This document shows positions 9,401 to 17,406 of a DNA stretch of 62,426 nt, piece after piece. The stretch covers positions 1 to 62,426 of the forward strand of contig JAGAPC010000039.1 in NCBI GenBank assembly GCA_017623475.1. The letters run 5' to 3'. The notes beneath the pieces are model-generated. The model made no database searches, was not told where the DNA came from, and was given only the letters and a program-made list of their open reading frames with translations. Source of the stretch: Clostridia bacterium. GTDB lineage: Bacteria > Bacillota > Clostridia > Oscillospirales > UBA644. The position numbers and the translations under genes are program-made. Position 1 is the stretch's first letter; the number at the start of each line of letters is the position of its first letter.

Positions 9401-12400
9401 AACAACGGTTCGGGAACTGCCGGAAGCGCTTCCAAGACGATGGAGGTTCTGGTAAACGGCAACTCTACGGGCACTCACAAATTTATCGCCAACGGCTCCT
9501 GGACTACCTTCTGGTCTTACCATATCGTGAAGGTTACCCTGAACGAAGGGGAAAACAAGATCCGTCTTGATTCCGGCTCGGGTGTCGGCGCAAACTTCAA
9601 GGAGCTGCGCCTCTTCGCCGCCGACGATACCTACGTGGCGTCGGAAGCAAACATCCTGTCCGGGGACGACGCCATCGGCTCTTATCCCTCCGGATTTGAC
9701 GACGAAGGCGTTGACGTGGGGGCAAACGGCGGCTCGGTCACCTGGACGGTTACCGACAAGCCTGCCGGCATCTATAAGCTGAGCTTCTTCTATTCGACGC
9801 CCAACGGAAGCCTGCGGGAGGTTACCGCCTCGGTCAACGGCGTGATCCGCGGCTATTTCCCCGGGAAGAAGGTTTCTCCCAACTACGGTGCAAGCTGGGG
9901 CTACGAATCCATTGAGGTTTCCCTTGCTCCGGGACAAAACGTTATTACGATTTCCGTTCCCAGGGGCGGCACGCTGCTCGGCGCCGTTATCTTGGAAGAA
10001 AAATCCCTCTACATTTCCACGCCTTCCGTGATCGATTCCTCCTGCGTGGAAGATTCCCGCCTCTTCGCCGCCGGGGCTGATCCCCTCGTAATCGGCGGAA
10101 ACGCGGTTTCTCCCAACGCCGCCTGGGATATCGTCACCACCCTGGAAGGGGATTACTACCTGGTCAACCGTGACACCGGTATGCTGCTGGTCTCCGACGG
10201 TAAGGTAGTGGATCTCGCCAACGGCGAGGCTGCCGGCAACGCCCTGTGGAGACGCGCCGGAGAAGCTCTGAATTACGATTATCTGGTTCACGTCAAATCG
10301 GGCAAGATTCTTGCGCTGGACGAAAACGGCAAGCTGATCGTGGACGACGGCAAGAATTACGACGATTCCAATATGCGCACCAACCGTGGCTATTGGCGGA
10401 TTTCGGAGCTGCCCTCCGTGGAATTTGATTTCGCCGAGGACACCCCCGCCTTTAAGCGCACCACCGACAAACCCTTTACCGTTACCGCAACGGCGGAAAG
10501 CGTGACCTACGCCGTCCTTTCCGGACCTGCCACAGTAGATGCTCTGACCGGGCTCGTTACCCTGACGGGAGAATCCGGCACCGTTCTTTTGAGCGCAACG
10601 GCAACGGTGGGCAGTCAGAGCGTCAGCGCCGTTCACGCCATCCTCGTACAGTCCGTGGGCATCGGCACGACCAAACCTCAAGTTTATCTTGCCAAGGATG
10701 CGGTATTCTCTCCCACCTCCGGAAGCTTCAACTGTAACGAATCTACCAATTATTACGTAGATTTCGCCAACAATTACGGCTCCGTGGACTTTACCATCCG
10801 CGTTCCCGCCGCCGGGGAATATTACCTCGCCGTCGGATATGCGTCGGGCTCGAACAACCGTTATTTGAACGTGGAGGTCAATTCCACCCTCATCGGCACC
10901 TACCTGTGCCATAAGAACGGCGGCTGGACTGCAGATCCCTCCTATCATTTCGTGAAGGTCACCCTGAACGAAGGGGAGAACTCCGTCCGGATCATCCGTC
11001 CCGAATCCTACGGAATTCCTTGTATTACCGATATTACCGTATATCCCGCGGAGGAATGGATCTCTGCGCTGTATATGAACGTGGAAACCGACATGGTCGG
11101 CTCTGCTCTGACCCTGAAGGATTACGCCTCCGGTCTGGACGGCAAGGGCTTTGACAACAGCAACGCCGACGGCACCGTTACCTGGTATATGGACGTCCCC
11201 GTCAGCGGTACGTATAAGATTCAACTCCCCTACGCCACCTCCTCCGTGACCTCCAATGACGTTGCCGTTATCGTGGGCGGACAGGAAATTGCCAGACTGT
11301 GCGCAAACTCCGCGACCACCGGCGGTTACGGCGTCGCCTGGAGAATCGCCGAAACGCCCGAATTCCACTTGGATGCAGGAGAAAACATTCCCGTTACCCT
11401 TGCTTGGTACGGCGGAAGAAACCTGACCGGCTTCCGGATGGAGCTGATTTCCGCGGATCTCGATCCCATCAAGGTTGACGTCAACGCCACCGTCAAGCTG
11501 ACCGACAAAACCCTCAACGCCGAGGACTTCGAGTTCTCTCTCTTAAAGGACGGCGCGGTTCTTCAGACCGTCAAGAACGACGCGGACGGAAAGATCCTCT
11601 TCACGGATCTTGCCTTTGATCAGGTCGGCACTTATACCTACACCCTTCAGCAGACCAAGGGCGATTTGGCAGGCGTGACCTACGACGAAACGGTTTATAC
11701 CGTCGTCGTTACTGTCACCGATTTCAGCGGAATTCTCACCGCATCGGCGGACGTCGTTCCCTGCTTTACCAACGCCTACGCCATTCCCTTTGCCGAGGGC
11801 GAAATCGTCGATGGCAAATATCTCGTTTCCGGCGTCCCCACCGAAATGGGGCTCATCAAGATCGGCGACGATTACTACTACGCAGGCCCCAACGGTGTCC
11901 TGGTTGCCAATCAGAGATATTACGCCTGGAGACAGAACGAAAACTGCGACCTCGCCGAGGGCTGGTACGCCTTTGACGAAACCGGCAAGGTGGTCAAGGA
12001 CGGCATTTTCGACGGCATTTACTACGAAAACTACCTCCCCACCGAAAAGGGTCTGATTCAGCTCGGCAGCGATTATTACTACGCAGGCCCCAACGGCGTG
12101 TTGGTCGTCAATCAACGGTACTACGCGTGGAGGGTTGAAAACTGCGACCTGCCCGCGGCACACTACCGCTTTGACGAGTCCGGCAAGATGATCGGCTCTT
12201 CCGCGGAAGGGGAAATTGTCACCGTTGAAGGCGTCAAGTATTTCTACCGTTCCGGTAAGCCTACCGAAATGGGCTTATTTGAATATGAAGGGAAATACTA
12301 CGTCGCCCAATACGACGGCAAGATCATCACCGGCAAGTATTACGTCTGGAAGATTGACGAATCCGCAAGCGATATTGCCACCGGTTGGTATTATTTCGAT

Positions 12401-12679
12401 GCAGAATCCGGCGAAATGCTGAACGGCATCGCGGACGGTTACTACTACGTCAACGGTAAGCGCACCGAAATGGGTCTGTTCGAGTATAAAGGAAACTACT
12501 ACGTTGCCCAATACGACGGCAAGATTATTACCTCCGAAAACTACACCACCTACGGCGCGGGCAAGTATTACGTCTGGAAGATTCACGAATCTGCCAAGGG
12601 CGAAATTGCCGCAGGCTGGCATTTCTTCGACGAAACCGGCAAGCTGATTTTGGAGGACACGCAAAACGCCGCGGCGTAA
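6425..12679 (+). CDS. Secreted multimodular glycoside hydrolase family 2 protein
   Basis: This 2084-residue exported glycosidase starts with a signal peptide (basic MRKKR, hydrophobic to about 28). Sugar-binding and Ig-like GH2 domains cover about 45-330 and the TIM barrel about 335-640. Candidate catalytic residues are Glu461 (WSIGNE, acid/base) and Glu520 (IATEAPH, nucleophile). A DUF4982-like domain (about 665-740), a chitobiase-C-like Ig repeat (YYTTDGSAPD, about 875), and two pairs of CBM6/35-like jelly rolls (about 940-1195 and 1418-1675) follow, separated by a region with GDYYLVNRDTG. Then come a Spy0128-type pilin Ig domain (about 1678-1775) and four C-terminal repeats rich in Tyr and Gly (PTEMGLFEYEGKYY). 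There is no LPXTG motif; the repeats may anchor it to the wall. ATG at 6425 has AGGAG upstream; TTG at 6422 is an alternative. Beta-galactosidase-like activity is likely, but the exact substrate is unknown. Confidence 0.9.
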   Translation: MRKKRWLCLSMFLVVTLLGSGIIPNISQIIAKGSEVLTMAQQKQNDFTYTEAFENYDATDVRYRAQIDLNWKFIQDDNIDASAKDYDDSSWRLLNLPHDWSIEGEYSQENPSGGSGGYLPTGIGWYRKTLTIPEEWRDGRQVSIAFDGVFCNSTVYVDGEKVGGLEYGWLSFSCDITEQVQGKESVVIAVKVDNSVQPAARWYTGSGIYSHVWIVSTEDVHVAENGTYVTTLGDDEGVPTGEMNLETLVKNDGNADVDVTVRSTVYRKSDDGQVAQVTSPAVTVPANGDFTVTQTALVEHPEFWNTETPNLYYVKTEILVGDAVADDYLTEFGFRVITYDVNGMYLNGENIELKGVSNHWALGAVGAAQTTNIIRYKIQMMKDMGVNCIRTTHNACPPEFYQLCDEMGMMVMDEFSEGERGKTAGDYGTRWFAELWERDIEYWVRRDRNHPSVVVWSIGNETGSDNDNTGISAHIKQFDTTRPTTGSAIHYGVDIPGANGQSEPASFTQPVEDLPLIATEAPHTHAVRGVYRTQTWARGSATQYPGGNHLPNLSDVEIFNYDWSGTATPARRLPSDYDNAVSQISVRSHWAKTRDNDWRIGEFRWTGFDYLGEANYVLGGWPYRMFHSGAVDTALFEKSMYYLYQSMWTEEPMIHILPSWTHPTMEEGTVVPVWVYSNCETVELYLNGELFETETRGPVDQRTDLEIQFDFDVPYTPGTITAVGYDADGNEVIRDTYTTAAAPSALALENTTGEEMPADPSYIGQVTVSTVDKDGNFYPYGENRTYYYVSGPAYIKAADNGSPIDTESHVNYNRNAFMGLAKVFVGATQDSGDILFTAASIVGEKQQLTSDLVSIDVQQLALRGNPETQTFEIYYTTDGSAPDKSSNKYTEAFAVELGTTVKAAVYVEGSDSVMFLMEERFAKDEGLYWEGSSTIEREANVYLAQDAEISEDLGYVKYGLSEYYVDFGGRSGWLEYTVNAEKAGDYYAAFCYNNGSGTAGSASKTMEVLVNGNSTGTHKFIANGSWTTFWSYHIVKVTLNEGENKIRLDSGSGVGANFKELRLFAADDTYVASEANILSGDDAIGSYPSGFDDEGVDVGANGGSVTWTVTDKPAGIYKLSFFYSTPNGSLREVTASVNGVIRGYFPGKKVSPNYGASWGYESIEVSLAPGQNVITISVPRGGTLLGAVILEEKSLYISTPSVIDSSCVEDSRLFAAGADPLVIGGNAVSPNAAWDIVTTLEGDYYLVNRDTGMLLVSDGKVVDLANGEAAGNALWRRAGEALNYDYLVHVKSGKILALDENGKLIVDDGKNYDDSNMRTNRGYWRISELPSVEFDFAEDTPAFKRTTDKPFTVTATAESVTYAVLSGPATVDALTGLVTLTGESGTVLLSATATVGSQSVSAVHAILVQSVGIGTTKPQVYLAKDAVFSPTSGSFNCNESTNYYVDFANNYGSVDFTIRVPAAGEYYLAVGYASGSNNRYLNVEVNSTLIGTYLCHKNGGWTADPSYHFVKVTLNEGENSVRIIRPESYGIPCITDITVYPAEEWISALYMNVETDMVGSALTLKDYASGLDGKGFDNSNADGTVTWYMDVPVSGTYKIQLPYATSSVTSNDVAVIVGGQEIARLCANSATTGGYGVAWRIAETPEFHLDAGENIPVTLAWYGGRNLTGFRMELISADLDPIKVDVNATVKLTDKTLNAEDFEFSLLKDGAVLQTVKNDADGKILFTDLAFDQVGTYTYTLQQTKGDLAGVTYDETVYTVVVTVTDFSGILTASADVVPCFTNAYAIPFAEGEIVDGKYLVSGVPTEMGLIKIGDDYYYAGPNGVLVANQRYYAWRQNENCDLAEGWYAFDETGKVVKDGIFDGIYYENYLPTEKGLIQLGSDYYYAGPNGVLVVNQRYYAWRVENCDLPAAHYRFDESGKMIGSSAEGEIVTVEGVKYFYRSGKPTEMGLFEYEGKYYVAQYDGKIITGKYYVWKIDESASDIATGWYYFDAESGEMLNGIADGYYYVNGKRTEMGLFEYKGNYYVAQYDGKIITSENYTTYGAGKYYVWKIHESAKGEIAAGWHFFDETGKLILEDTQNAAA

Positions 12680-12710
12680 TCGTTCCTGTTTTAAAGAAAA
12701 ATAAAATCGT

Positions 12711-12736
12711 GGGAGGCACGCAATTGCGTGCCTCCC
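12711..12736. terminator. Perfect palindromic hairpin after GH2
   Basis: A 26-base perfect palindrome with half GGGAGGCACGCAA. A nearly identical copy (one base different at the centre) occurs at 12899-12924. It probably ends the GH2 transcript, although no long T tract follows. Confidence 0.6.
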
Positions 12737-12796
12737 GCTACTTATAGCAACAAACGCCCCGAACAGCTCCAACGCAAAACGACGCACTGACGTTTG

Positions 12797-12862
12797 CCTT
12801 CCCTTAGTAAGGGAAGGTGGCACGGCGTGTCCGCCCGCTGTGACGGATGAGATTGTTTCGGA
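12797..12862. repeat. REP/MITE-like half element
   Basis: A perfect hairpin, CCTTCCCTTA-G-TAAGGGAAGG (12797-12817), is followed by TGGCAC and then TGACGGATGAGATTGTTT. The same hairpin and GATGAGRTTGTT core recur at 46357-46484. It has no coding capacity. Confidence 0.65.
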
Positions 12863-12898
12863 TACTTTGTCATTATTTTAGGCTCATAAACAAGATGA

Positions 12899-12924
12899 GG
12901 GAGGCACGCAATCGCGTGCCTCCC
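12899..12924 (-). terminator. Second GGGAGGCACGC hairpin, before murQ end
   Basis: The arms match the 12711-12736 hairpin except for one central base. It lies 20 bases beyond the murQ stop on the minus strand and is followed on the plus strand by GGCGGTTTTTT, so it can act in both directions. Confidence 0.65.
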
Positions 12925-12943
12925 GGCGGTTTTTTATTTCAAA

Positions 12944-13765
12944 TCAGTTGCGTTCCTTGTGCCACGTTACGGCGTTGCGGATGTTCCAACCGTTGGCGTC
13001 CAGGGCGGTGACGGCGGCTTGCTCGTCACAGGAGAGGATGTCTTTCACGATACGGACGACTCTGCCCTTCAGTTTTACGTTGGAGGGGGAAAGGTTGATC
13101 ATCATGTTTTCGTAAACCTTGCCGGTTTTTGCCATAGCACAGGTGGTCAGGGTGTTCAACACGACCTTTTGCGCCGTGCCTGCCTTCAGTCGGGTGGATC
13201 CGGTCAGGATCTCTGCGCCGGTGTCGGTGTAGATCGCAATATCTGCCGCGTTCAAGATTTTCGTGTCGGGGTTGCAGCTGATGCCCACCGTGACGCAGCC
13301 CAGGGCTTTGGCGGTTTCCAACGCGCCCACCACGTAGGCGGCGTTGCCTGCGGCGGAGATCCCAACCAAAACGTCTCCCTGTTGGATTCCGTATTCGGAG
13401 ACGGCGAGAACGCCCATCTCATATTTATCTTCTTCGTTTTCTCCGGCGCGGAACATCCGTTCCTTGCCCCCGGCGATGATTCCGGTGACCAGGTCGTAAT
13501 CGACCCCGAAGGTGGGGGGACATTCTGCGGCGTCGAGAACTCCTAACCGCCCGGAGGTGCCTGCGCCGATGTAGAAGAGCCGATGTCCGCCCTCAAAGGC
13601 GGCGGCGATGGCGTCGATGGCTTTTGCGATGTCCGCGGCGGCGGCTTCTGCCGCTTTGACCGCCTCGTAGTTTGCGGAAATGACCAGCCTTGCCATCTCT
13701 TCGGTGGGCAAGCGATCAAAATTCATGCTTAAGGGATTGCGCATTTCGGTTTTTGGTAAGCTCAT
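12944..13765 (-). CDS. murQ: N-acetylmuramic acid 6-phosphate etherase
   Basis: The 273 residues form a single SIS (sugar isomerase) domain with the MurQ signatures NPLSMNFDRL at the start, FYIGAGTSGRLG (about 65-76) and DAAECPPTF, whose Glu is the catalytic acid/base position. LTGSTRLKAGTAQK follows in the second half. MurQ cleaves the D-lactyl ether of MurNAc-6-phosphate to give GlcNAc-6-phosphate in the cytoplasm during cell-wall recycling. It is somewhat shorter than the usual 295-300 residues at the C-terminus. Its start overlaps the stop of the upstream kinase by four bases, so the two are translationally coupled, which fits kinase product feeding etherase. Confidence 0.95.
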   Translation of the reverse strand: MSLPKTEMRNPLSMNFDRLPTEEMARLVISANYEAVKAAEAAAADIAKAIDAIAAAFEGGHRLFYIGAGTSGRLGVLDAAECPPTFGVDYDLVTGIIAGGKERMFRAGENEEDKYEMGVLAVSEYGIQQGDVLVGISAAGNAAYVVGALETAKALGCVTVGISCNPDTKILNAADIAIYTDTGAEILTGSTRLKAGTAQKVVLNTLTTCAMAKTGKVYENMMINLSPSNVKLKGRVVRIVKDILSCDEQAAVTALDANGWNIRNAVTWHKERN

Positions 13766-14904
13766 TGTTTCAATCCTCCGTACGTGTTACTGAAATTGTT
13801 GTAAAAATCCTCGGAGCATTTCCCCGCTTGGGGCTTGCACGCTTTTCGGCAAGCGCCGTAGATGGGGGGGAGCCCGGTTTGAAGTAAGGTTACGCTGCTG
13901 TATTTTTTGAGGTGGGATAAAACGACGTCTCCGTGATGCTCGAAAATTCCGCCGCTTGCCACCGCCACAGGCCGCGCTCCGTGGAGGGAAACGCCTGCGT
14001 TCAAAAGCCGCGCCAGGGCTTGGGCGGTTTCATCTACGATGCGGATTGCCCGCCGATCTCCCTGCTCGTACGCTTCAAAAACCGTGGTGGAAAAGCTTGC
14101 CACGTAGGGCTTGCCGCCTGCGTACAGGGCGTGAATGTGATCCCAAACCTTGAAGACCTGCATCCGTTTCCGAAGTAATTGCGTCAAAAGTGACGGGGGA
14201 AGCAGGAAATCCTCCTCCTCCAAGGCGGCGGCGATGGCGGATCTGCCCATATCGTAAGCGCTTCCCGCTTGATCGAACAAATATCCCCAGCCCCCCAGCC
14301 GAAGCACCTCGTCTCCCTTTCGGACGAAGACCACCGAGCCGGTGCCGCTGATGACCGCCATATCCGCGCCGTCCTCCATGGCAAGGAGGTTTAAGGCGTC
14401 GGTGCCGATCTGCACGGTCAGTTGAGGAAAGCGTTTTTTGATTTCTGCCGACAGGTTTTTTGCGTGATCTCCCGTGGTGATCCCCGCAATTCCGCAAAAG
14501 ATCCCCTTCACGCCGGGGAACGCCACCAGGGCTTCGGCAATTCCGTCGCAGATCAGCGCCGCGGACTTGGGAAAGCCGATATCGTTGGGGTTTGAGCCGG
14601 ATTTTACGATCCGCTTCAGTACCCGTCCGTCGGGGGAAACGACCGCAAATTCGGTCTTCGTGCCGCCCCCGTCCACCCCCAAAAACAGTTCTTCCTTTTG
14701 GGGACGCAGTAAATCGTCGATTAAAACCCCGAATTGGGAGGCGATGCGGATCAGATTATCCAAATCCGGCGGAGAAATGCCCCGTTCCCAGTTGGAAACC
14801 GCCTGACAGCTGACGTTCAGCCGTTGGGCAAATTCGCTTTGGGTCAGCCCCTGGGACGACCGCAGCTCCCGAATCTTTTTCCCAAGCAATTCCGTATCGA
14901 GCAT
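13762..14904 (-). CDS. XRE-type HTH fused to BadF/MurK-type amino-sugar kinase
   Basis: This is a two-domain protein of 380 residues. Residues 8-62 are an XRE helix-turn-helix (SQGLTQSEFAQRLNVSCQAV). Residues 74-360 are a BadF/BcrAD-type kinase with the nucleotide loop GVDGGGTKTE (76-85), a second loop ISGTGSVVFV, GGWGYLFDQAGSAYDMGR and SGGIF. Clostridial MurK, a MurNAc/GlcNAc kinase, belongs to this fold and works with MurQ, which overlaps the end of this gene. The kinase motifs look intact, so the protein may phosphorylate the sugar and also bind DNA, analogous to ROK repressors but built from different parts. ATG 14904 is preferred over upstream in-frame codons because AAAGGAC precedes it and the promoter (14932-14960) lies just upstream. 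Confidence 0.88.
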   Translation of the reverse strand: MLDTELLGKKIRELRSSQGLTQSEFAQRLNVSCQAVSNWERGISPPDLDNLIRIASQFGVLIDDLLRPQKEELFLGVDGGGTKTEFAVVSPDGRVLKRIVKSGSNPNDIGFPKSAALICDGIAEALVAFPGVKGIFCGIAGITTGDHAKNLSAEIKKRFPQLTVQIGTDALNLLAMEDGADMAVISGTGSVVFVRKGDEVLRLGGWGYLFDQAGSAYDMGRSAIAAALEEEDFLLPPSLLTQLLRKRMQVFKVWDHIHALYAGGKPYVASFSTTVFEAYEQGDRRAIRIVDETAQALARLLNAGVSLHGARPVAVASGGIFEHHGDVVLSHLKKYSSVTLLQTGLPPIYGACRKACKPQAGKCSEDFYNNFSNTYGGLKQ

Positions 14905-14931
14905 AAAACTTGTCCTTTCGGTTTTTTCTTT

Positions 14932-14960
14932 ATTATAACAAATAATAATTGAAGAGTCAA
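14932..14960 (-). promoter_or_regulatory. Promoter of HTH-kinase and murQ
   Basis: On the minus strand TTGACT, 17 bases, TATAAT. The spacer is filled by one copy of the 15-base direct repeat (14939-14953). Confidence 0.85.
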
Positions 14961-15005
14961 TCAATTTTTTCTTTAAAATCGTATTTTTATCAAGTAATAA
15001 TTGAA
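14939..15005. promoter_or_regulatory. Paired 15-bp direct repeats, candidate operator
   Basis: CAAATAATAATTGAA (14939-14953) and CAAGTAATAATTGAA (14991-15005) differ at one base. Their starts are 52 bases apart, about five helical turns. The first sits between the -35 and -10 boxes. A related motif on the opposite strand (TCAATTACTAC) lies at 16896-16906 at the start of the glycosidase transcript. The HTH of the kinase gene is the obvious candidate binder. Confidence 0.6.
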
Positions 15006-15020
15006 TTTTGAGCAAAAAAC

Positions 15021-15047
15021 CCCCGGACTTGTGGTTTCAGTCCGGGG
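15021..15047 (-). terminator. Terminator of the 15054-16877 glycosidase gene
   Basis: CCCCGGACT and AGTCCGGGG form a 9-bp stem. The minus-strand transcript continues into a run of U. Confidence 0.9.
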
Positions 15048-15053
15048 AAAGGT

Positions 15054-16877
15054 TTACTCTTCGGTTACGGAAAACAGGGCGGTGGCGTTTTCGGTCAGGG
15101 TAAATTGAAGGGTGTCGGAGACCTGCGCTTGGACGTCTGCGCCGAACACCGGCTGAATTTTAACCCGCTTCGGCAGGGTGATCGTCTTCGTTCCCTCGAC
15201 GGTGGAGTGATACCCCACGTAGCCGTTGCCCACGTAAACCACGTCGCCCTCTTCGGCATACAGATGAACGCCGTTTTCCTGCAAAAATCTGCGGATCTCT
15301 TCGGTGGAAAGGCTGAAATGCTCCGGGGTTGCGGCAAGGTAGGGGATGTTCATTTCTTCGCACAGGGCGATGGCTTTTTTGCCGGCTTCGGAGGGGGCGG
15401 GGAAGGGGAAGACGGCAACCTTATAGTTCTTCAACACCTCCGGGGCGTCTTCCACCATGCAGGAATCGTAGGGTGCGCCGGTGGTACCCATGGACGTGCG
15501 GGAGTAGATGATCCCCGGGGTCAATTCAAAGTGGGTGCTTAATTGGGGAGATTGGCTGAACAGGTTGGCGTATCCGCACTCGTCGGCGAAAAAGACCACC
15601 TCCGGACGCAAGGGGGATTGCTTGTTTTCCGGCTCTTTTTCGTAGATTTTCAGCATGGATTCCAACTCGTCCATCAAAAGCGGATCGTTGTACCAGCCGC
15701 CCCACATATCAAACCACCAGACGGCGGATGCCTTGGTCAGCTGGTGGGCAAAGCTTTTCCGCAGGGCTTCCCTTGAAAGCTCCGGGGTCGGGGGGCCCGA
15801 CCAGACGGAATTTTTGGTGTTGGTGGGATAGATGGATTCGGGGTATTCACCGGGGCGCGCCTGCTGGATGCCGGTGGTCAGATACGTGCGGATGTCACAT
15901 TCGATAAAGCACAATTTTCCGTGATGCTTGACCGAATCGACGGGGATCATGTCCGCCCAGTCGATGCCGAAGGCACGGTTGCAGGTGTAGGCGTTGGGGG
16001 ATGAGAAGAAATCCACGTTGGGGGAATCCAACAAGCGGCGCAAGCCGTGAGAGCCGAACAAAACCGACCGATTGCACTCAAAGGAATAACCGTAGAAGGC
16101 GCCGACGATCTGGGAATAATCGGTTTCTTCCTTGACCACCTTCGCAAAGTGATCCAGACTTTCCGCCACGCCCAAATTGCAGAACAGGGAATAGCGCTTG
16201 GCGTTTTCGTTGGTCTGACAAACCTGACCCTGATATAAAAAGTCTTCGTTTTTCGGAAGGGTTGCGCCGTTTTCTCCGTAGGTCTCCTTGACCCAGCGGC
16301 GGAAGTATTTTTCTGCGGCAGGGGCGAGACATCCGTTGAGATCGTGGCAAAACCACTCCTGGGTCTGACCGCCGCACAACTGCCAGCCGGCAACCCTGGG
16401 GGCGTAATCGGCGGCTTTTACCCGGTCGATAAAGCGTTTCAGTAATTTCGTGCCGTCTTCCCGGAATTTATCGGAAAACATGGCTTCCCGATAGCCTCCG
16501 AATTTCGTGGGGATTACCTCGTCCGGGTGCTCCGCCACCCACCACTTGGGCATACTGACGTAAACCCGGGGGAAGATGATGGCGTCGGGGCATTTTTTCA
16601 AAATTTTATGTACGGCGTCCTCAAATTCCGAATAATCCGGATGCTCCGGGTCTTCGTAAACCCCGACGTGGAAGGGGGTAAACCCGGTTTTACTGCTGTT
16701 GATCGGGGAGGTGGTAAAGGATGCGTTGACGAAGAAAATGCGGTATCCCTTTTCCAAAAAGTCCTCGTAACGGCTCCGTTCCTCAAAATAGGTGGTGTAC
16801 GCCATGGCGGCGACGGGCTTATCCTCCACCAAAAGAAGGGGTTTTCCGTTGTTTCTTTGAAGTCGGCTTGTTAACAT
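15054..16877 (-). CDS. Putative clan GH-A-like glycosidase (GH42-like), family unassigned
   Basis: The 607 residues have a barrel-like N-terminal two thirds (about 1-400), a Rossmann/amidotransferase-like region (about 420-530) and a short beta-rich tail (about 535-605), the order seen in GH42-type beta-galactosidases. Candidate catalytic acids are the Glu of GGQTQEWF (about 172) and the Glu of LCFIECDIRTYL (about 325). There is no signal peptide, so it acts inside the cell. It has its own promoter and terminator but shares a sequence motif with the HTH-kinase promoter, which suggests it releases an amino sugar or related monosaccharide. The family and substrate are uncertain. The start at 16877 has AGAGGAG upstream. 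Confidence 0.65.
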   Translation of the reverse strand: MLTSRLQRNNGKPLLLVEDKPVAAMAYTTYFEERSRYEDFLEKGYRIFFVNASFTTSPINSSKTGFTPFHVGVYEDPEHPDYSEFEDAVHKILKKCPDAIIFPRVYVSMPKWWVAEHPDEVIPTKFGGYREAMFSDKFREDGTKLLKRFIDRVKAADYAPRVAGWQLCGGQTQEWFCHDLNGCLAPAAEKYFRRWVKETYGENGATLPKNEDFLYQGQVCQTNENAKRYSLFCNLGVAESLDHFAKVVKEETDYSQIVGAFYGYSFECNRSVLFGSHGLRRLLDSPNVDFFSSPNAYTCNRAFGIDWADMIPVDSVKHHGKLCFIECDIRTYLTTGIQQARPGEYPESIYPTNTKNSVWSGPPTPELSREALRKSFAHQLTKASAVWWFDMWGGWYNDPLLMDELESMLKIYEKEPENKQSPLRPEVVFFADECGYANLFSQSPQLSTHFELTPGIIYSRTSMGTTGAPYDSCMVEDAPEVLKNYKVAVFPFPAPSEAGKKAIALCEEMNIPYLAATPEHFSLSTEEIRRFLQENGVHLYAEEGDVVYVGNGYVGYHSTVEGTKTITLPKRVKIQPVFGADVQAQVSDTLQFTLTENATALFSVTEE

Positions 16878-16895
16878 CTTGCAAAACTCCTCTTG

Positions 16896-16906
16896 TCAAT
16901 TACTAC
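16896..16906. promoter_or_regulatory. Operator-like TCAATTACTAC at the glycosidase transcript start
   Basis: TCAATTACTAC differs at one base from the complement of the direct repeats at 14939-15005. It lies just downstream of the -10 box, about at the transcription start. Confidence 0.45.
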
Positions 16907-16910
16907 CTTT

Positions 16911-16939
16911 ATTATATTATGTTTTTGGGGAAAAAGCAA
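16911..16939 (-). promoter_or_regulatory. Promoter of the glycosidase gene
   Basis: Minus strand TTGCTT, 17 bases, TATAAT, placed 34 bases before the ATG. Confidence 0.7.
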
Positions 16940-17005
16940 ACAATTTGTAATTGAAAAAAATACAGGAAACAACGGGTGGTTGAATCCTGTATTTCCATTG
17001 ATGAT

Positions 17006-17275
17006 TTAATAATCTTCTTCGTCTTCGGCGTATTCGTCGGCGTCAAAGTCGGTGGCGTAATAATCGTCCAGGGCTTCCTTGGCTTCCTTTTCCAGCCGCC
17101 GCTGTTTTAACTTCCGAATCAGGAGCGCGATCCCCACGACCAGGGCGATTCCGGTCAGCGCCAACGAAAGACCGACGGCGATCTTTTTGCCCTTTTTTTC
17201 TTCGGCAGGGGCGCTTGATTTTTTGAATAGATCAAAAAACGCTTTGAGCTTTGCCATGGTTTCTAAAAATTTCAT
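17006..17275 (-). CDS. Small single-pass membrane protein
   Basis: The 89-residue protein has a short amphipathic N-terminus (MKFLETMAKLKAFFDLFKKS), a transmembrane helix (about 35-55), a basic stop-transfer segment (RKLKQRRLEKEAKE) and a strongly acidic tail rich in Asp, Glu and Tyr. ATG 17275 is chosen over an upstream frame start because AGGAGG lies ten bases before it. It lies downstream of the thioredoxin gene on the same strand with a 131-base gap. I do not recognise the family. Confidence 0.6.
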   Translation of the reverse strand: MKFLETMAKLKAFFDLFKKSSAPAEEKKGKKIAVGLSLALTGIALVVGIALLIRKLKQRRLEKEAKEALDDYYATDFDADEYAEDEEDY

Positions 17276-17406
17276 CGGGGAAGGTCCTCCTTTTCCGTAT
17301 TTGCCGTTTGAAATATTCCGTTTCCTATTATAAACCAAAAGAATCTTCAATGCAATATCATTCACAAAAATGTGCTAATTTTAAGAAATTCTTAAGGTTC
17401 GCGGAG

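Noticed and set aside
6524-11368. 1614-codon open frame antisense to GH2
   Set aside because: Frame opposite a GC-rich coding sequence, rich in Gly, Val and His, no ribosome site; the plus strand has clear GH2 motifs.
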